A stretch of 64,000 nt of DNA, taken from Kitasatospora sp. NBC_01287. GTDB lineage: Bacteria > Actinomycetota > Actinomycetes > Streptomycetales > Streptomycetaceae. This document shows positions 32,918-41,104 of the stretch, piece by piece. The notes beneath the pieces are model-generated. The model was not told where the DNA came from and made no database searches. It worked only from the letters and a program-made list of their open reading frames with translations. The stretch is from positions 7,414,001-7,478,000 of the forward strand of contig NZ_JAPEPB010000001.1 of NCBI RefSeq assembly GCF_026340565.1, in the 5' to 3' direction. The position numbers and the translations under genes are program-made. How positions within the stretch are numbered: position 1 is the stretch's first letter; every line of letters begins with the position of its first letter.

Positions 32918-33991
32918 TCATCGGTTGGCTCCCAGCGCGGCCAAGGGGTCGACGGCGGTGATCCGCCGCACCGCGAGCGCCGCGCCCAGCAGGCCGAGCA
33001 GGACCATGGCGGCCACCGGCACCGCGACGCTGGCCGGGCTCAGGTCGAAGGGCACCCCGGCGGAGGCGATGACCCCGCCGATCGCGCCCGCCGCGCCACC
33101 GAGCAGAGCGCCGGCCAGGAGCACCACGGCTGCCTGGGCGAGGGCATCGCGCACCAGATAGGCGCTACTGGCGCCGACGGCCTTGAGCACCGCGATGTCG
33201 GGCTTGCGCTGGACCGTCCAGACGGTGAAGAAGGCGCCGACCACCAGAGCGCTCACCGCGAACAGGAAGCCCTGGATCAGCTGCAGGCTGCCCTGCTCGG
33301 CCGAGTAGCCGTCGATGCCGGCCAGCGCGCCGTCGACCGTGGCGGCCTCGGTGTTCTGGGCCCGGTCGAGGGCGGTGAGGTCAGCGCCCCGGCCGGTGGT
33401 GACGGCCAGCGCGGTGGGCCTGCTCTGACCGCTGAGTGCCTCCCAGGTGGGCAGGGTGGTCCAGACGGTGGGTGCGTGGGCGTAGGAGCGCTGGTCGGTG
33501 ATCGCGCTGATGGTCAGGGTGCGGGACCCTATCCGGACCTGCTGCCCCAGCGACAGGTGGTCGGCGGTGGCGGTGTCGGCCCCGACGGCGACCTGGCCCT
33601 CGCCCGGCGCGGTGCCCGAGCGCAGCGGCGGCAGCAACTGGGCCGGGGCGCCGAGCACGCTGACCGAGGCGGCCGCGCCGGCCGCCGTCAGCCGGGTCAT
33701 CGAGAGGCCCAGCGGTGCGACCCCCGCTACGCCGGGTGCCGCCGTCCAGCCGGCCTGCTGCTCGGTCGAGACGGTGCTGGAGCTGAACGAGACGGTCGGG
33801 GCGGCGCCGGCGGGTGCGCCGAAGACGATCCGGTCGACCGGCAGCCCGGCGACCGTGGAGGAGGCCGCCGAGGCGAGCCCGCCGGTCAGCCCGTAGAGGA
33901 AGACCACGAGCGTGGTGATGAGGGTGACCACAGCGCCCATCAGGGCGAAGCGGCCCCGGGCGAAGCGGATGTCCCGCAGGGCGACGAACAC
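32918..33991 (-). CDS. ABC transporter FtsX/MacB-like permease
   Basis: A 357-aa permease with one N-terminal membrane helix (about 15-40, LMGAVVTLITTLVVFLYGL), a large external domain (about 45-225) and three C-terminal helices (GFLFAVSALVVGAFFTVW and two further segments), the topology of the FtsX-like family. It would pair with the ATPase encoded 79 bp downstream. There is no MacA-like adaptor nearby. The substrate is unknown. ATG start; the divergent sensor kinase gene lies 205 bp upstream and may sense the same stress. Confidence 0.9.
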   Translation of the reverse strand: MFVALRDIRFARGRFALMGAVVTLITTLVVFLYGLTGGLASAASSTVAGLPVDRIVFGAPAGAAPTVSFSSSTVSTEQQAGWTAAPGVAGVAPLGLSMTRLTAAGAAASVSVLGAPAQLLPPLRSGTAPGEGQVAVGADTATADHLSLGQQVRIGSRTLTISAITDQRSYAHAPTVWTTLPTWEALSGQSRPTALAVTTGRGADLTALDRAQNTEAATVDGALAGIDGYSAEQGSLQLIQGFLFAVSALVVGAFFTVWTVQRKPDIAVLKAVGASSAYLVRDALAQAAVVLLAGALLGGAAGAIGGVIASAGVPFDLSPASVAVPVAAMVLLGLLGAALAVRRITAVDPLAALGANR

Positions 33992-34182
33992 GGCAGACCT
34001 TCTTCGACGGTGACGGCGACGGCCGCTGAGGGGCGGGCCGGTTTGGCAACGCCTTCACTCTGGCGGTCGGCGCCACCGCTGCCATCGCCGAGAGGAGCGG
34101 CTCGCGGACCGTTCGCCTGGTGGAGGCAGGAATCCATCGAATGGTTGATGCCGTGGCGTGCGGCAGAGCCTCCGCAGGCCCG

Positions 34183-34197
34183 TACCCTCGGATGGCG
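34183..34197 (+). promoter_or_regulatory. Probable -10 element of a leaderless kinase transcript
   Basis: TACCCT (34183-34188) lies 8 nt before the GTG at 34197, and there is no Shine-Dalgarno sequence. The spacing fits transcription starting at or next to the start codon. Confidence 0.45.
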
Positions 34198-35756
34198 TGA
34201 GCCGCCTCAACCTTCCTGGCCGAGCCGACCGCGACCGTTCGAACGGTCGTGCCGGCGCCGACCGACCCGCCCCGGTCCTCGCCGTGCATTCTGCGAGCAC
34301 CCCCGCCCTGCGGACGATGAGCCTCGCCCTGCACGGACTGTTCTTCGCCCTGTTGGCGGTGCTGCTGCTGCGCGGCCTGCTGGTCGGCGAGCTGAGCCGC
34401 GGCGGGTCGGGCCTGGCCGGCCTGGCCCTCGCGCTGCTGCTCGGCGCGGCCTACGGGTTCGGCGGCAAGGTCGAGCGCTTCCGCACCGACCGGCGCTGGG
34501 CCGGCGGCTGGCTGGCCGTGGTGGTCGCCCTGTGGTCGGTGCTGACCGTGCTGCACCCCGAGTTCAGCTACCTCGCCTTCCCGCTCTACTTCATCTGCCT
34601 GCACCTGCTGCCGGTGCGCTGGGCGGTGGCGGGCGTGCTGGGCCTGACCGGCGTGGTGGTCGCCGCCCAGGCCGGCACCGCGGGCGGGCTCGGCACGGCC
34701 AAGGTGCTCGGTCCGCTGGCCGGTGCCGCGGTCGCGCTGCTCACCGCCTACGGGTACGCGGCGCTCTACCGGGAGAGCCGGGCCCGCCAGCGCCTGATCG
34801 AGGATCTGGTGCGGACCGAGAGCAAGCTGGTGGCCAGCCAGCGCGAGGCCGGGCGGCTGGGTGAGCGCCAGCGGCTGGCCCGGGAGATCCACGACACCCT
34901 CGCCCAGGGCCTCTCCAGCATCGTGATGCTGGCCCGCTCGGCCGAGGCCGCGTTGCCCACCGACCCGCGGGCGGCCGCCGAGCGGATCGGCGAGGTCGGC
35001 CGCACCGCGGCCGAGAACCTCGCCGAGGCCCGCCGCTTCGTCCAGGCGCTCACCCCGCCCGCGCTGGAGGACGCCACCCTGGCCGAGGCGCTGCGCCGGC
35101 TCTCGGCCGACCGCGGCGCTGTCTTCCACCTCGACGGCGATCCCTATCCGCTGCCGATCGAGGCCGAGGTGGCGCTGCTCCGGCTGACCCAGGAGGCGCT
35201 GGCCAACGCGGTCCGCCACGCTGCCGCCCACCGGATCGCGGTCACCCTCAGCTACCTCGACGACGCGGTGACCCTCGATGTCTTCGACGACGGTGTCGGC
35301 TTCGACCCCCGCGAGCAGGCCGATGTCACCGGTGTGGGCGGCTTCGGCCTGCACGGGATGCGGGAGCGGATCGCCGCTCTCGGCGGCAGCCTGACGGTCG
35401 AGTCGGCACCCGGCGAGGGCACGGCCGTGGCGGTCGCACTGCCGCTCATCGAACTCGCCACCGATATCACCCCGGAAATGTTCGAGCCGGACGGTCTGCC
35501 GGCGACCGTCTTCGCGAACGGCGGGTTCAACCCGCCGATCGTCCTCGTCGGTCAGATGACGCCCGACCACGCCGCGGCCCACGCCGCGAGAGTCGCGGAG
35601 GCTGAGCGGAGCGGAAAGCCTCTCAGGACCCCGAGGACCCCGAGGACCCCGAAACCCTCGAAACCCCCGAAGACCCCGAAGCCTCGGAAGGCCCCTGAGG
35701 CCCCTGAGGCCCCTGAGGTCCCGCAGGCCCCGAAGAGCACGGGGACGGTGCGATGA
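34197..35756 (+). CDS. Two-component sensor histidine kinase (HisKA_3 type)
   Basis: A 519-aa kinase with about five or six membrane helices between residues 40 and 200 and a dimerisation domain whose phosphoaccepting His is about residue 232 in LAREIHDTLAQGLSS. The ATPase domain has TQEALANAVRHAAAHR (N box), DDGVGFDP and GGFGLHGMRER. After residue 420 the tail is unusual: about 36 residues of Pro-rich repeats (RTP, KPSKPPK, APE) encoded by 9-bp units. The GTG at 34197 is chosen over an upstream in-frame ATG because of the -10 spacing. ATGA overlap with the response regulator gene. Confidence 0.9.
   Translation: MSRLNLPGRADRDRSNGRAGADRPAPVLAVHSASTPALRTMSLALHGLFFALLAVLLLRGLLVGELSRGGSGLAGLALALLLGAAYGFGGKVERFRTDRRWAGGWLAVVVALWSVLTVLHPEFSYLAFPLYFICLHLLPVRWAVAGVLGLTGVVVAAQAGTAGGLGTAKVLGPLAGAAVALLTAYGYAALYRESRARQRLIEDLVRTESKLVASQREAGRLGERQRLAREIHDTLAQGLSSIVMLARSAEAALPTDPRAAAERIGEVGRTAAENLAEARRFVQALTPPALEDATLAEALRRLSADRGAVFHLDGDPYPLPIEAEVALLRLTQEALANAVRHAAAHRIAVTLSYLDDAVTLDVFDDGVGFDPREQADVTGVGGFGLHGMRERIAALGGSLTVESAPGEGTAVAVALPLIELATDITPEMFEPDGLPATVFANGGFNPPIVLVGQMTPDHAAAHAARVAEAERSGKPLRTPRTPRTPKPSKPPKTPKPRKAPEAPEAPEVPQAPKSTGTVR
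35626..35733 (+). repeat. 9-bp in-frame repeat array encoding the kinase tail
   Basis: Twelve consecutive 9-bp units, starting with three identical AGGACCCCG copies and drifting to AAACCCCCG, AAGACCCCG and GAGGCCCCT. They encode the tripeptides RTP, KP-S/P and EAP. Confidence 0.9.
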
Positions 35757-36391
35757 TCCGGGTGCTGCTGGTCGACGATCACCCCGTGGTCCGTCGCGGC
35801 CTCCGTGCCATGGTGGAGGAACTGCCCGAGTTGGCCGCCGTCGGCGAGGCGGGTGACGGAGCCGAGGCGCTGCGCCTGCTGGACGTCCTGCCGGCCCACG
35901 AGCGTCCCGACGTGGTGCTGATGGACCTGCAGATGGGCACCGGCATGCACGGCGTCGAGGCGACTCGGCGGATCAACGCGCTGCCCGATCCGCCTGCCGT
36001 GCTGATCCTGACCACCTACAGCACCGACGCCGACATCCTGGCCGCTGTCGAGGCCGGTGCTACGGGCTACCTGCTCAAGGACGCCCCGCCGCAGGAACTG
36101 GTCGCAGCCGTCCAGGCGGCCTCGCGCGGCGAGACGGTGCTCGCACCGCCGGTGGCGGCCCGGCTGCTCGGGCGGGTCCGGGCCGGGCGGCCCACCCTCT
36201 CGCCCCGGGAGGCCGAGATCCTCCAGCTGCTCGCCGAGGGCCTGGCGAACCGGCAGATCTCCAAGCGGCTCTTCATCAGTGAGGCCACCGTGAAGACCCA
36301 CCTGGTCCACGTCTACGAGAAGCTCGGCGTGGACAGCCGCACCGCCGCCATCGCCGCAGGCCTGAGCAGCGGCCTGATCCGGGCCAGTTAG
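35753..36391 (+). CDS. NarL/LuxR-family response regulator
   Basis: A 212-aa regulator paired with the preceding kinase by a 4-bp overlap. Receiver domain about 1-122 with DD at 8-9, Asp58 in VVLMDLQMG and Lys in YLLKDAP; LuxR helix-turn-helix about 148-205 with LSPREAEILQLLAEGLANRQ. Targets are unknown; the divergent ABC exporter is a reasonable candidate from position. Followed by hairpins. Confidence 0.93.
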   Translation: MIRVLLVDDHPVVRRGLRAMVEELPELAAVGEAGDGAEALRLLDVLPAHERPDVVLMDLQMGTGMHGVEATRRINALPDPPAVLILTTYSTDADILAAVEAGATGYLLKDAPPQELVAAVQAASRGETVLAPPVAARLLGRVRAGRPTLSPREAEILQLLAEGLANRQISKRLFISEATVKTHLVHVYEKLGVDSRTAAIAAGLSSGLIRAS

Positions 36392-36479
36392 CTGTCGGGT
36401 CCGGGTCCGGGTCCGGTGCTGGAGCTGGAGCCGCCCAGGCAGGCCCGGCAGCGATGACCTGATCGCAGGTCGCTGCGCC

Positions 36480-36531
36480 GGCGAAGTGCCCCGGGGCAGT
36501 CGGATCAGCTGCTGCTGCGAGGCACTTCGCC
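36480..36531. terminator. Hairpin region between convergent genes
   Basis: GGCGAAGTGCC (36480-36490) and GGCACTTCGCC (36521-36531) form a perfect 11-bp stem with a 30-nt loop. A second, imperfect stem GCAGCGATGACCT/AGGTCGCTGC lies just upstream (about 36450-36478). Confidence 0.55.
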
Positions 36532-36569
36532 CGAGAGCCGGCAGATCGAGGCCGGCAGATCGAGGCCGG

Positions 36570-36622
36570 CAGACCGGATCAGCAGACCGGATCAGCAGAC
36601 CGGATCAGCAGACCGGGATCAG
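36570..36622 (-). repeat. 13-bp tandem repeat at the 3' end of the secreted-protein gene
   Basis: Three perfect copies of CAGACCGGATCAG and one 14-bp copy run into the last codons (stop at 36605-36607) of the minus-strand gene. Upstream of them are two copies of GCCGGCAGATCGAG. Confidence 0.9.
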
Positions 36623-37591
36623 CACGGTCAGGGTGAAGCTGTGCGGGGCCGGGTTGCCCGGCGCCTGCTGGGTGACGGTCACCGGGATGCTGGTCCCCGG
36701 CGTGGCGTTCGGGTCGATCTGGAGCGCGAAGCCCCGGTTGAAGGTCGACCAGGTGTTGAGCACGTCGTCGTCGCAGGTCGCCGTGGTGCCGTCGGCCGAG
36801 ATCGCACACTGCTGGTAGTCGGGTGCACTGCTGAGGAACCGGGAGCCGGCCGGCAGCATGGCCACCACCTTGCCCGGAACCGGGTATCCGCTCGACGGGC
36901 CGAGGTTGCGCTCCAGCACCTCGAAGTCGGCCGGGTTGCCCGGTCCGGCCGGCTTGGGCGGCCGGACCAGTTCGAGTACGGCGTTGTCCACCGGGGCGGA
37001 GGTGTCGAAGCTCCAGGTGGTGGCGTTGTCGTCCGGGTTCTGGCTGGGGTCCCAGGTCACCACGGCGGTGCCGCCGCCGTAGCTCGCCGGGCCCGGTGTG
37101 GTGCTCAGCGTGCTCCCGAAGATCTTGTCGGTCTCGCAGCTCGCCGGCGCCAGGTTCCGCGCGACCGGGAAGCGGATCCAGTTCCAGCCGCCGTCCACCG
37201 GGCCGCTCTGGTAGGGGCCGGCGGTGAGGGTGAGCCCGGGGTCGGCGGGGCCGTTGACCACGAGCGTCGCGGCGGTGGGAGTGTCGGTGCCGTTGTTGCA
37301 GACCGTCACCAGGATCGTCCCGACGCCGCCGGGCGCCGTCGGAAAGGACGGCGGGCTGACGGAGACGCTGAGGTCCTTGGCGAAAGCCGCGCGGTGGGCG
37401 GCGCCGCTGCGGACGGCGGGTCCGTGGTTGGTGCCGTGAGGCCTGCGGATCGGGTAGGACACGGCGGGGGCGAGGTGGGAGGCGCCGGGTGTGGGTGCGG
37501 TTGTGGTCGTCGGTGTGGTCGTGGCCGAGGCTGCCTGGGCGAGCGGAAGCGGCAGTAGCAGGGCAGTCGCGAGAAGGGCGGGGATCCGCAT
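36605..37591 (-). CDS. Secreted protein with DUF11-like beta-sandwich repeats
   Basis: A 328-aa exported protein. The signal peptide MRIPALLATALLLPLPLAQA is followed by a His/Thr/Pro-rich linker and two Ig-like domains: DLSVSVSPPSFPTAPGGVGT (about 80-200) and a second from about 215. Each has one or two Cys (VCNNGTDTP, CAISADGTTATCDDD), consistent with extracellular disulfides. Function is unknown; this family is common in streptomycete surface and matrix proteins. The ATG at 37591 was chosen for the signal peptide and the GGAG upstream. Confidence 0.78.
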   Translation of the reverse strand: MRIPALLATALLLPLPLAQAASATTTPTTTTAPTPGASHLAPAVSYPIRRPHGTNHGPAVRSGAAHRAAFAKDLSVSVSPPSFPTAPGGVGTILVTVCNNGTDTPTAATLVVNGPADPGLTLTAGPYQSGPVDGGWNWIRFPVARNLAPASCETDKIFGSTLSTTPGPASYGGGTAVVTWDPSQNPDDNATTWSFDTSAPVDNAVLELVRPPKPAGPGNPADFEVLERNLGPSSGYPVPGKVVAMLPAGSRFLSSAPDYQQCAISADGTTATCDDDVLNTWSTFNRGFALQIDPNATPGTSIPVTVTQQAPGNPAPHSFTLTVLIPVC

Positions 37592-37761
37592 CTGGGTGCT
37601 CCGGGGGAGAGGGGGTGAACGTCGTCGTTCGCTTGCGAAGTTACGCAGTGCCACTGGTGCCGGCCTGCGGAGTTACGCCGCCCGGCTTGGGGCGTCCGCG
37701 CCGGTGCCGCTCGGCGGCGCGCTCCGGCAGGGTCGTCGGTCCACTGTGGGAAGATCACCGA

Positions 37762-38628
37762 ATGCCCTCAGTCGACTCCGCTCCGTTCGGAGAGCCTGGT
37801 CAACCTGGTCAGCCAGGTCGGCCTGACCACCCCGATCTTGCCGCCCCGGTCGGACGTACCGCCCCGGCCGCCCCGCGCGGCGCAGCCGCTCGCGCGCAGG
37901 TGCTGGCGGCTGCCGCCGAGTTGTTCACCCGGGACGGCTACGCGGCCACCACCACCCGGGCCGTCGCCGAGCGGGCCGGTCTGCGCCAGTCCACGCTCTA
38001 CCACCACTTCGCGAACAAGGAGGACATCCTCGCCACCCTGCTGGAGGGGAGTGTCGCCCCTTCGCTCGCCTACGCCCGCGGCCTGCTGGCCGGCGCGGCC
38101 GCTGACCTGGGCGCTGACCTGGCCCCTGACCTGGCCGGCGGCGTGGCAGCTGCGGCGGGAGTCGATGCGGGAGCGGGTGCGGCGGTCGATACCCGCGCGC
38201 GGGCTTCGGTCCGGTCCGCAGCGGTGCCGGTGCCGGTGCCGGGGGCACGGCTCTGGGCGCTGGTCAGGTTCGACACCGAGCTGCTGCTCGGTGGACTCTC
38301 CAACCTCGGCGCGCTCTACCAACTGCCCGAGGTGCGCGGCGAGCGCTTCGCCGACTTCCGTCGGATCCGGGGTGAACTCGCCAACGCCTACCGCATCTTG
38401 ATCGCCCCGCTGGACGAACTTCCCGCGGCCGCGCTGACGCTGTGCGGCGAGCTGGTGCTCGGCCTGGTGGAGGGCGCCGTGGCGGTGGCCCGGGAGAGCG
38501 GCGAGCGGCCCACCGGCACTGTCGCGGCGGCCGTGGCCGACGCCGCGGTGCGGCTGGCCTGTGGTGCCGGCTGCCCGCCCGAGAGGCTGGCGGCGATCCG
38601 AGCGGCCGCGGCAGCACTGGACTCCTGA
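37762..38628 (+). CDS. TetR-family transcriptional regulator
   Basis: A 288-aa regulator. After a disordered Pro/Gly N-terminus (1-38) the TetR helix-turn-helix is intact: VLAAAAELFTRDGYAATTTR, LRQSTLYHHFANKEDIL. An Asp/Ala-rich low-complexity insertion (about 108-158, GADLAPDLAGG) separates the DNA-binding domain from the ligand domain and makes the protein longer than usual. The adjacent nitronate monooxygenase gene is a possible target. GGAAG lies 8 nt before the ATG. Confidence 0.88.
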   Translation: MPSVDSAPFGEPGQPGQPGRPDHPDLAAPVGRTAPAAPRGAAARAQVLAAAAELFTRDGYAATTTRAVAERAGLRQSTLYHHFANKEDILATLLEGSVAPSLAYARGLLAGAAADLGADLAPDLAGGVAAAAGVDAGAGAAVDTRARASVRSAAVPVPVPGARLWALVRFDTELLLGGLSNLGALYQLPEVRGERFADFRRIRGELANAYRILIAPLDELPAAALTLCGELVLGLVEGAVAVARESGERPTGTVAAAVADAAVRLACGAGCPPERLAAIRAAAAALDS

Positions 38629-38799
38629 CGGTCCGGCGGGCCCCGCCGTCCCCTCGCGCCCCCGCCGTCCCCCCGTCCCCCGTCCCTCTCGCGCCCCCCG
38701 TGCCTCTCGCGCCCCCCGTGCCCCCGTCCCTCTCGCGCCCCCGCCGTCCCCTCGTGGGTCCGTGCCGCCGAGCGGGCGTGCGCCCGTAGAGTGGATCTC

Positions 38800-39840
38800 G
38801 TGTTCTCCCTCGCCGAGTTGACCCTGCCGATCACCGCCGCGCCGATGGCCGGCGGCGCCTCCACCCCCGAGCTGGTCGCGGCCGTGAACGCCGCCGGCGG
38901 ACTGGGGTGGCTGGCCGCCGGCTACAAGAGCGCCACCGCGATGGCCGAGCAGATCGCCCGCACCCGCGAGCTGACGGGCCGCCCCTTCGGCGTGAACCTC
39001 TTCGTCCCGGCCGCCACCGATCCGGCCGCGCTGGCCGCCGTGCCCGCCTACCGCGCCGAGTTGCTGCCCGAGGCCGAGCGCTGGGGCGTCGCGCTGCCCG
39101 GGTCGATCGCGCCGGACGACGAGGACTGGGCGGCCAAGATCGCCGTGCTGCTCGCCGACCCCGTCCCGCTGCTCTCCTACACCTTCGCCCTGCCGACCCG
39201 TCAGGAGGCGCACGCGCTGCGCGCGGTGGGGACGGCGCAGGTGGCGACCGTGACCAGCGCGGCCGAGGCCCGGGTAGCGGCGGCACTGGGCATGGACGCG
39301 CTCTGCGTGCAGGGCCCCGAGGCCGGCGGTCACCGCGGCACGCACACCGCCGCCGCCGTCCCGGGGGGCGAACCGCTGCTCGACCTGCTGGCGCTGGTGC
39401 GCGCGGCCGTCGATCTGCCACTGATCGCCGCCGGCGGGCTCGGCGACGGGGCCCGGATCGCGGCCGCGCTCGGCGCCGGTGCCGCCGCCGTCCAACTCGG
39501 CACCGCCTTCCTGCTCGCCGACGAGGCAGGCACCTCCGCCCCGCACCGTGCCGCGCTGGCGGACCGGGCCTTCACCGAGACCGTCCGCACCCGCGCCTTC
39601 ACCGGCCGGGTGGCCCGCGGCCTGCGCAACTCCTTCACCGACCGGCACGCCGACCACGCCCCGCACGCCTACCCCGAGGTGCACCACCTCACCGCCCCGC
39701 TACGCGCTGCCGCCGCCGGGCGCGGTGACACGCAGCAGATGCACCTGTGGGCGGGGACGGCGTTCCGCCAGGCGCGGTCGGGAGCGGCGGGTGAGATCAC
39801 GGCACGGCTGTGGCGGGAGCTCCGGGAAGCGGGGCGGTAG
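38800..39840 (+). CDS. Nitronate monooxygenase (2-nitropropane dioxygenase family)
   Basis: A 346-aa FMN-dependent TIM-barrel enzyme that oxidises nitronates such as propionate 3-nitronate. It starts LPITAAPMAGG, with GPEAGGHRG (catalytic His region) at about 170 and the phosphate-binding LIAAGGLGDGARIAAALGAG further on, then QLGTAFLLADEAGTS. The GTG at 38800 is chosen: TAGAGT (38787-38792) is a -10 hexamer 7 nt upstream, so the mRNA is probably leaderless, and the other GTG at 38791 overlaps that hexamer. The upstream spacer (38629-38780) is a C-rich degenerate repeat. Confidence 0.9.
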   Translation: MFSLAELTLPITAAPMAGGASTPELVAAVNAAGGLGWLAAGYKSATAMAEQIARTRELTGRPFGVNLFVPAATDPAALAAVPAYRAELLPEAERWGVALPGSIAPDDEDWAAKIAVLLADPVPLLSYTFALPTRQEAHALRAVGTAQVATVTSAAEARVAAALGMDALCVQGPEAGGHRGTHTAAAVPGGEPLLDLLALVRAAVDLPLIAAGGLGDGARIAAALGAGAAAVQLGTAFLLADEAGTSAPHRAALADRAFTETVRTRAFTGRVARGLRNSFTDRHADHAPHAYPEVHHLTAPLRAAAAGRGDTQQMHLWAGTAFRQARSGAAGEITARLWRELREAGR

Positions 39841-40012
39841 GTGCGGGAAACGGTGGTGGGCGAGCGGATCAGGGGGCAGCGGCAAGGGCCGAGCGCCGAA
39901 CGCGGTGGGCGCTGTTTGCGCTGCCACGAGCCTCTTGCCAACTGCTGATCTTCGTGCGAGGGTTAACGCCGTTGTGCGGCACGCACACACATCAGACAAA
40001 GGATTGAAGTCC

Positions 40013-40051
40013 ATGGTTCCGGCGCCCTTCAGCGGCCGCCGTCGGCACTGA
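40013..40051 (+). CDS. Possible 12-codon leader peptide upstream of the GNAT gene
   Basis: ATG to TGA encodes MVPAPFSGRRRH. AAAGG lies 10 nt upstream. The short frame precedes three GC-rich hairpins and the GNAT gene, the layout of a ribosome-dependent attenuator; the RRRH end could be a stall point. It is otherwise too short to judge. Confidence 0.3.
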   Translation: MVPAPFSGRRRH

Positions 40052-40118
40052 GCGCTCTGCCCACGCGGCAGCTCTCGCCCCATCAGTGCCACACCGTCCT
40101 TCCACGGCGGCCCCACGT

Positions 40119-40184
40119 GCGGTGCTTCAGGCACCGCTGCCATCACCTCGCCGCGCGCGGTGATGGCCCCGGCCCACGGCCGGG
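40119..40184 (+). promoter_or_regulatory. Three consecutive hairpins in a 400-nt leader
   Basis: Stems are GCGGTGC/GCACCGC (40119-40137), GCCATCACC/GGTGATGGC (40139-40167) and CCCGGCC/GGCCGGG (40168-40184). A perfect palindrome GGAGCGCGCTCC covers the ribosome-binding site just before the GNAT start. The remainder of 39841-40241 shows only the short frame at 40013. Confidence 0.5.
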
Positions 40185-40241
40185 TCAGACAACTCCGCGC
40201 TGCTCACTTCACCGCCCGCCGCGGCGGGAGCGCGCTCCACC

Positions 40242-41027
40242 ATGTCATCACGTGAGGTCATCACCACCTTGAGCACCAACGTCCAGAGCTTTGCCGTCGC
40301 CAACCTCCGCCGCCGCCCCGTCGTCATCGAGACCGGGGGCTTCGTGGCGGGGTTCGACCCCAGTACCACCAGTCCGTACATCAACTACGCGACCCCGCTG
40401 CCCGGCGCCGAGCCGACCGCCGAGGATGTCGCCGCGCTGATCGAGGCCTTCCGCGAGCGTGGCCTCAAGCCCCGGCTGGAGTTCGCCCCCGATGCCGCGC
40501 CCGCTGTGGAACCCGCCCTGCTGGCGGCCGGGTTCACCACCGAAGCGGTGCACGAGTACATGGTCTGCACGCCGGAGCGGCTCGCCGTCCCGGTGGCCGG
40601 CCCCGGCACACCCGTGGTGGAGACGCCGGTCACCGACGAGGACTTCACCTCGATCGACGGCGCTCTCTCCGAGGCCTTCGCCGGCGAGTTCAGCTCGTCA
40701 CCGGAGGGCACGGCCCGGCTGCGCCGCACCCAGGAGAGCGGCGGCGCCGTCCGCTTCGTCCGGGCGCCCGATGGCGGTTGCGCGGGTGGCGCGGTGGTCT
40801 CGGCCCCTGCCGTCGGCACCGCGGAGCTGGCGGGTGTCGGCACCCGACCCGTGTTCCGGGGCCAGGGCATCGCCGCCTCCGTCACCGCCGCGCTGACCGA
40901 GGCGATGTTCGCCGCCGGCGCGGAGTCGGTCTGGCTCGAGTACTCGGGCGATGGCTCGCGCCGCGTCTACGAGCGGGTCGGGTTCCGGCCGGAGGGCACC
41001 CGGCTGTACATCGCGCTGGAGGACTGA
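40242..41027 (+). CDS. GNAT-family N-acetyltransferase
   Basis: A 261-aa protein with a C-terminal GNAT domain (about 125-261): the acetyl-CoA loop reads GVGTRPVFRGQGIAASV and the last strand-helix is YSGDGSRRVYERVGFRPEG. The N-terminal half (MSSREVITTLSTNVQSFAVA) may be a diverged second GNAT fold. Substrate unknown. The long structured leader suggests control after transcription begins, as seen for some antibiotic-modifying enzymes, but there is no direct evidence for a drug substrate. Confidence 0.85.
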   Translation: MSSREVITTLSTNVQSFAVANLRRRPVVIETGGFVAGFDPSTTSPYINYATPLPGAEPTAEDVAALIEAFRERGLKPRLEFAPDAAPAVEPALLAAGFTTEAVHEYMVCTPERLAVPVAGPGTPVVETPVTDEDFTSIDGALSEAFAGEFSSSPEGTARLRRTQESGGAVRFVRAPDGGCAGGAVVSAPAVGTAELAGVGTRPVFRGQGIAASVTAALTEAMFAAGAESVWLEYSGDGSRRVYERVGFRPEGTRLYIALED

Positions 41028-41041
41028 GAGAACACCGGCGT

Positions 41042-41074
41042 GCGGTCGGGCCGTTCACCGGGCGGCCCGACCGC
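41042..41074. terminator. Bidirectional hairpin terminator
   Basis: A 12-bp perfect stem GCGGTCGGGCCG/CGGCCCGACCGC with a 9-nt loop, between the convergent GNAT and DUF6891-like genes. Confidence 0.75.
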
Positions 41075-41104
41075 GGGCGCGAGTCGCCGCCGCCCGGCGC
41101 ACCC

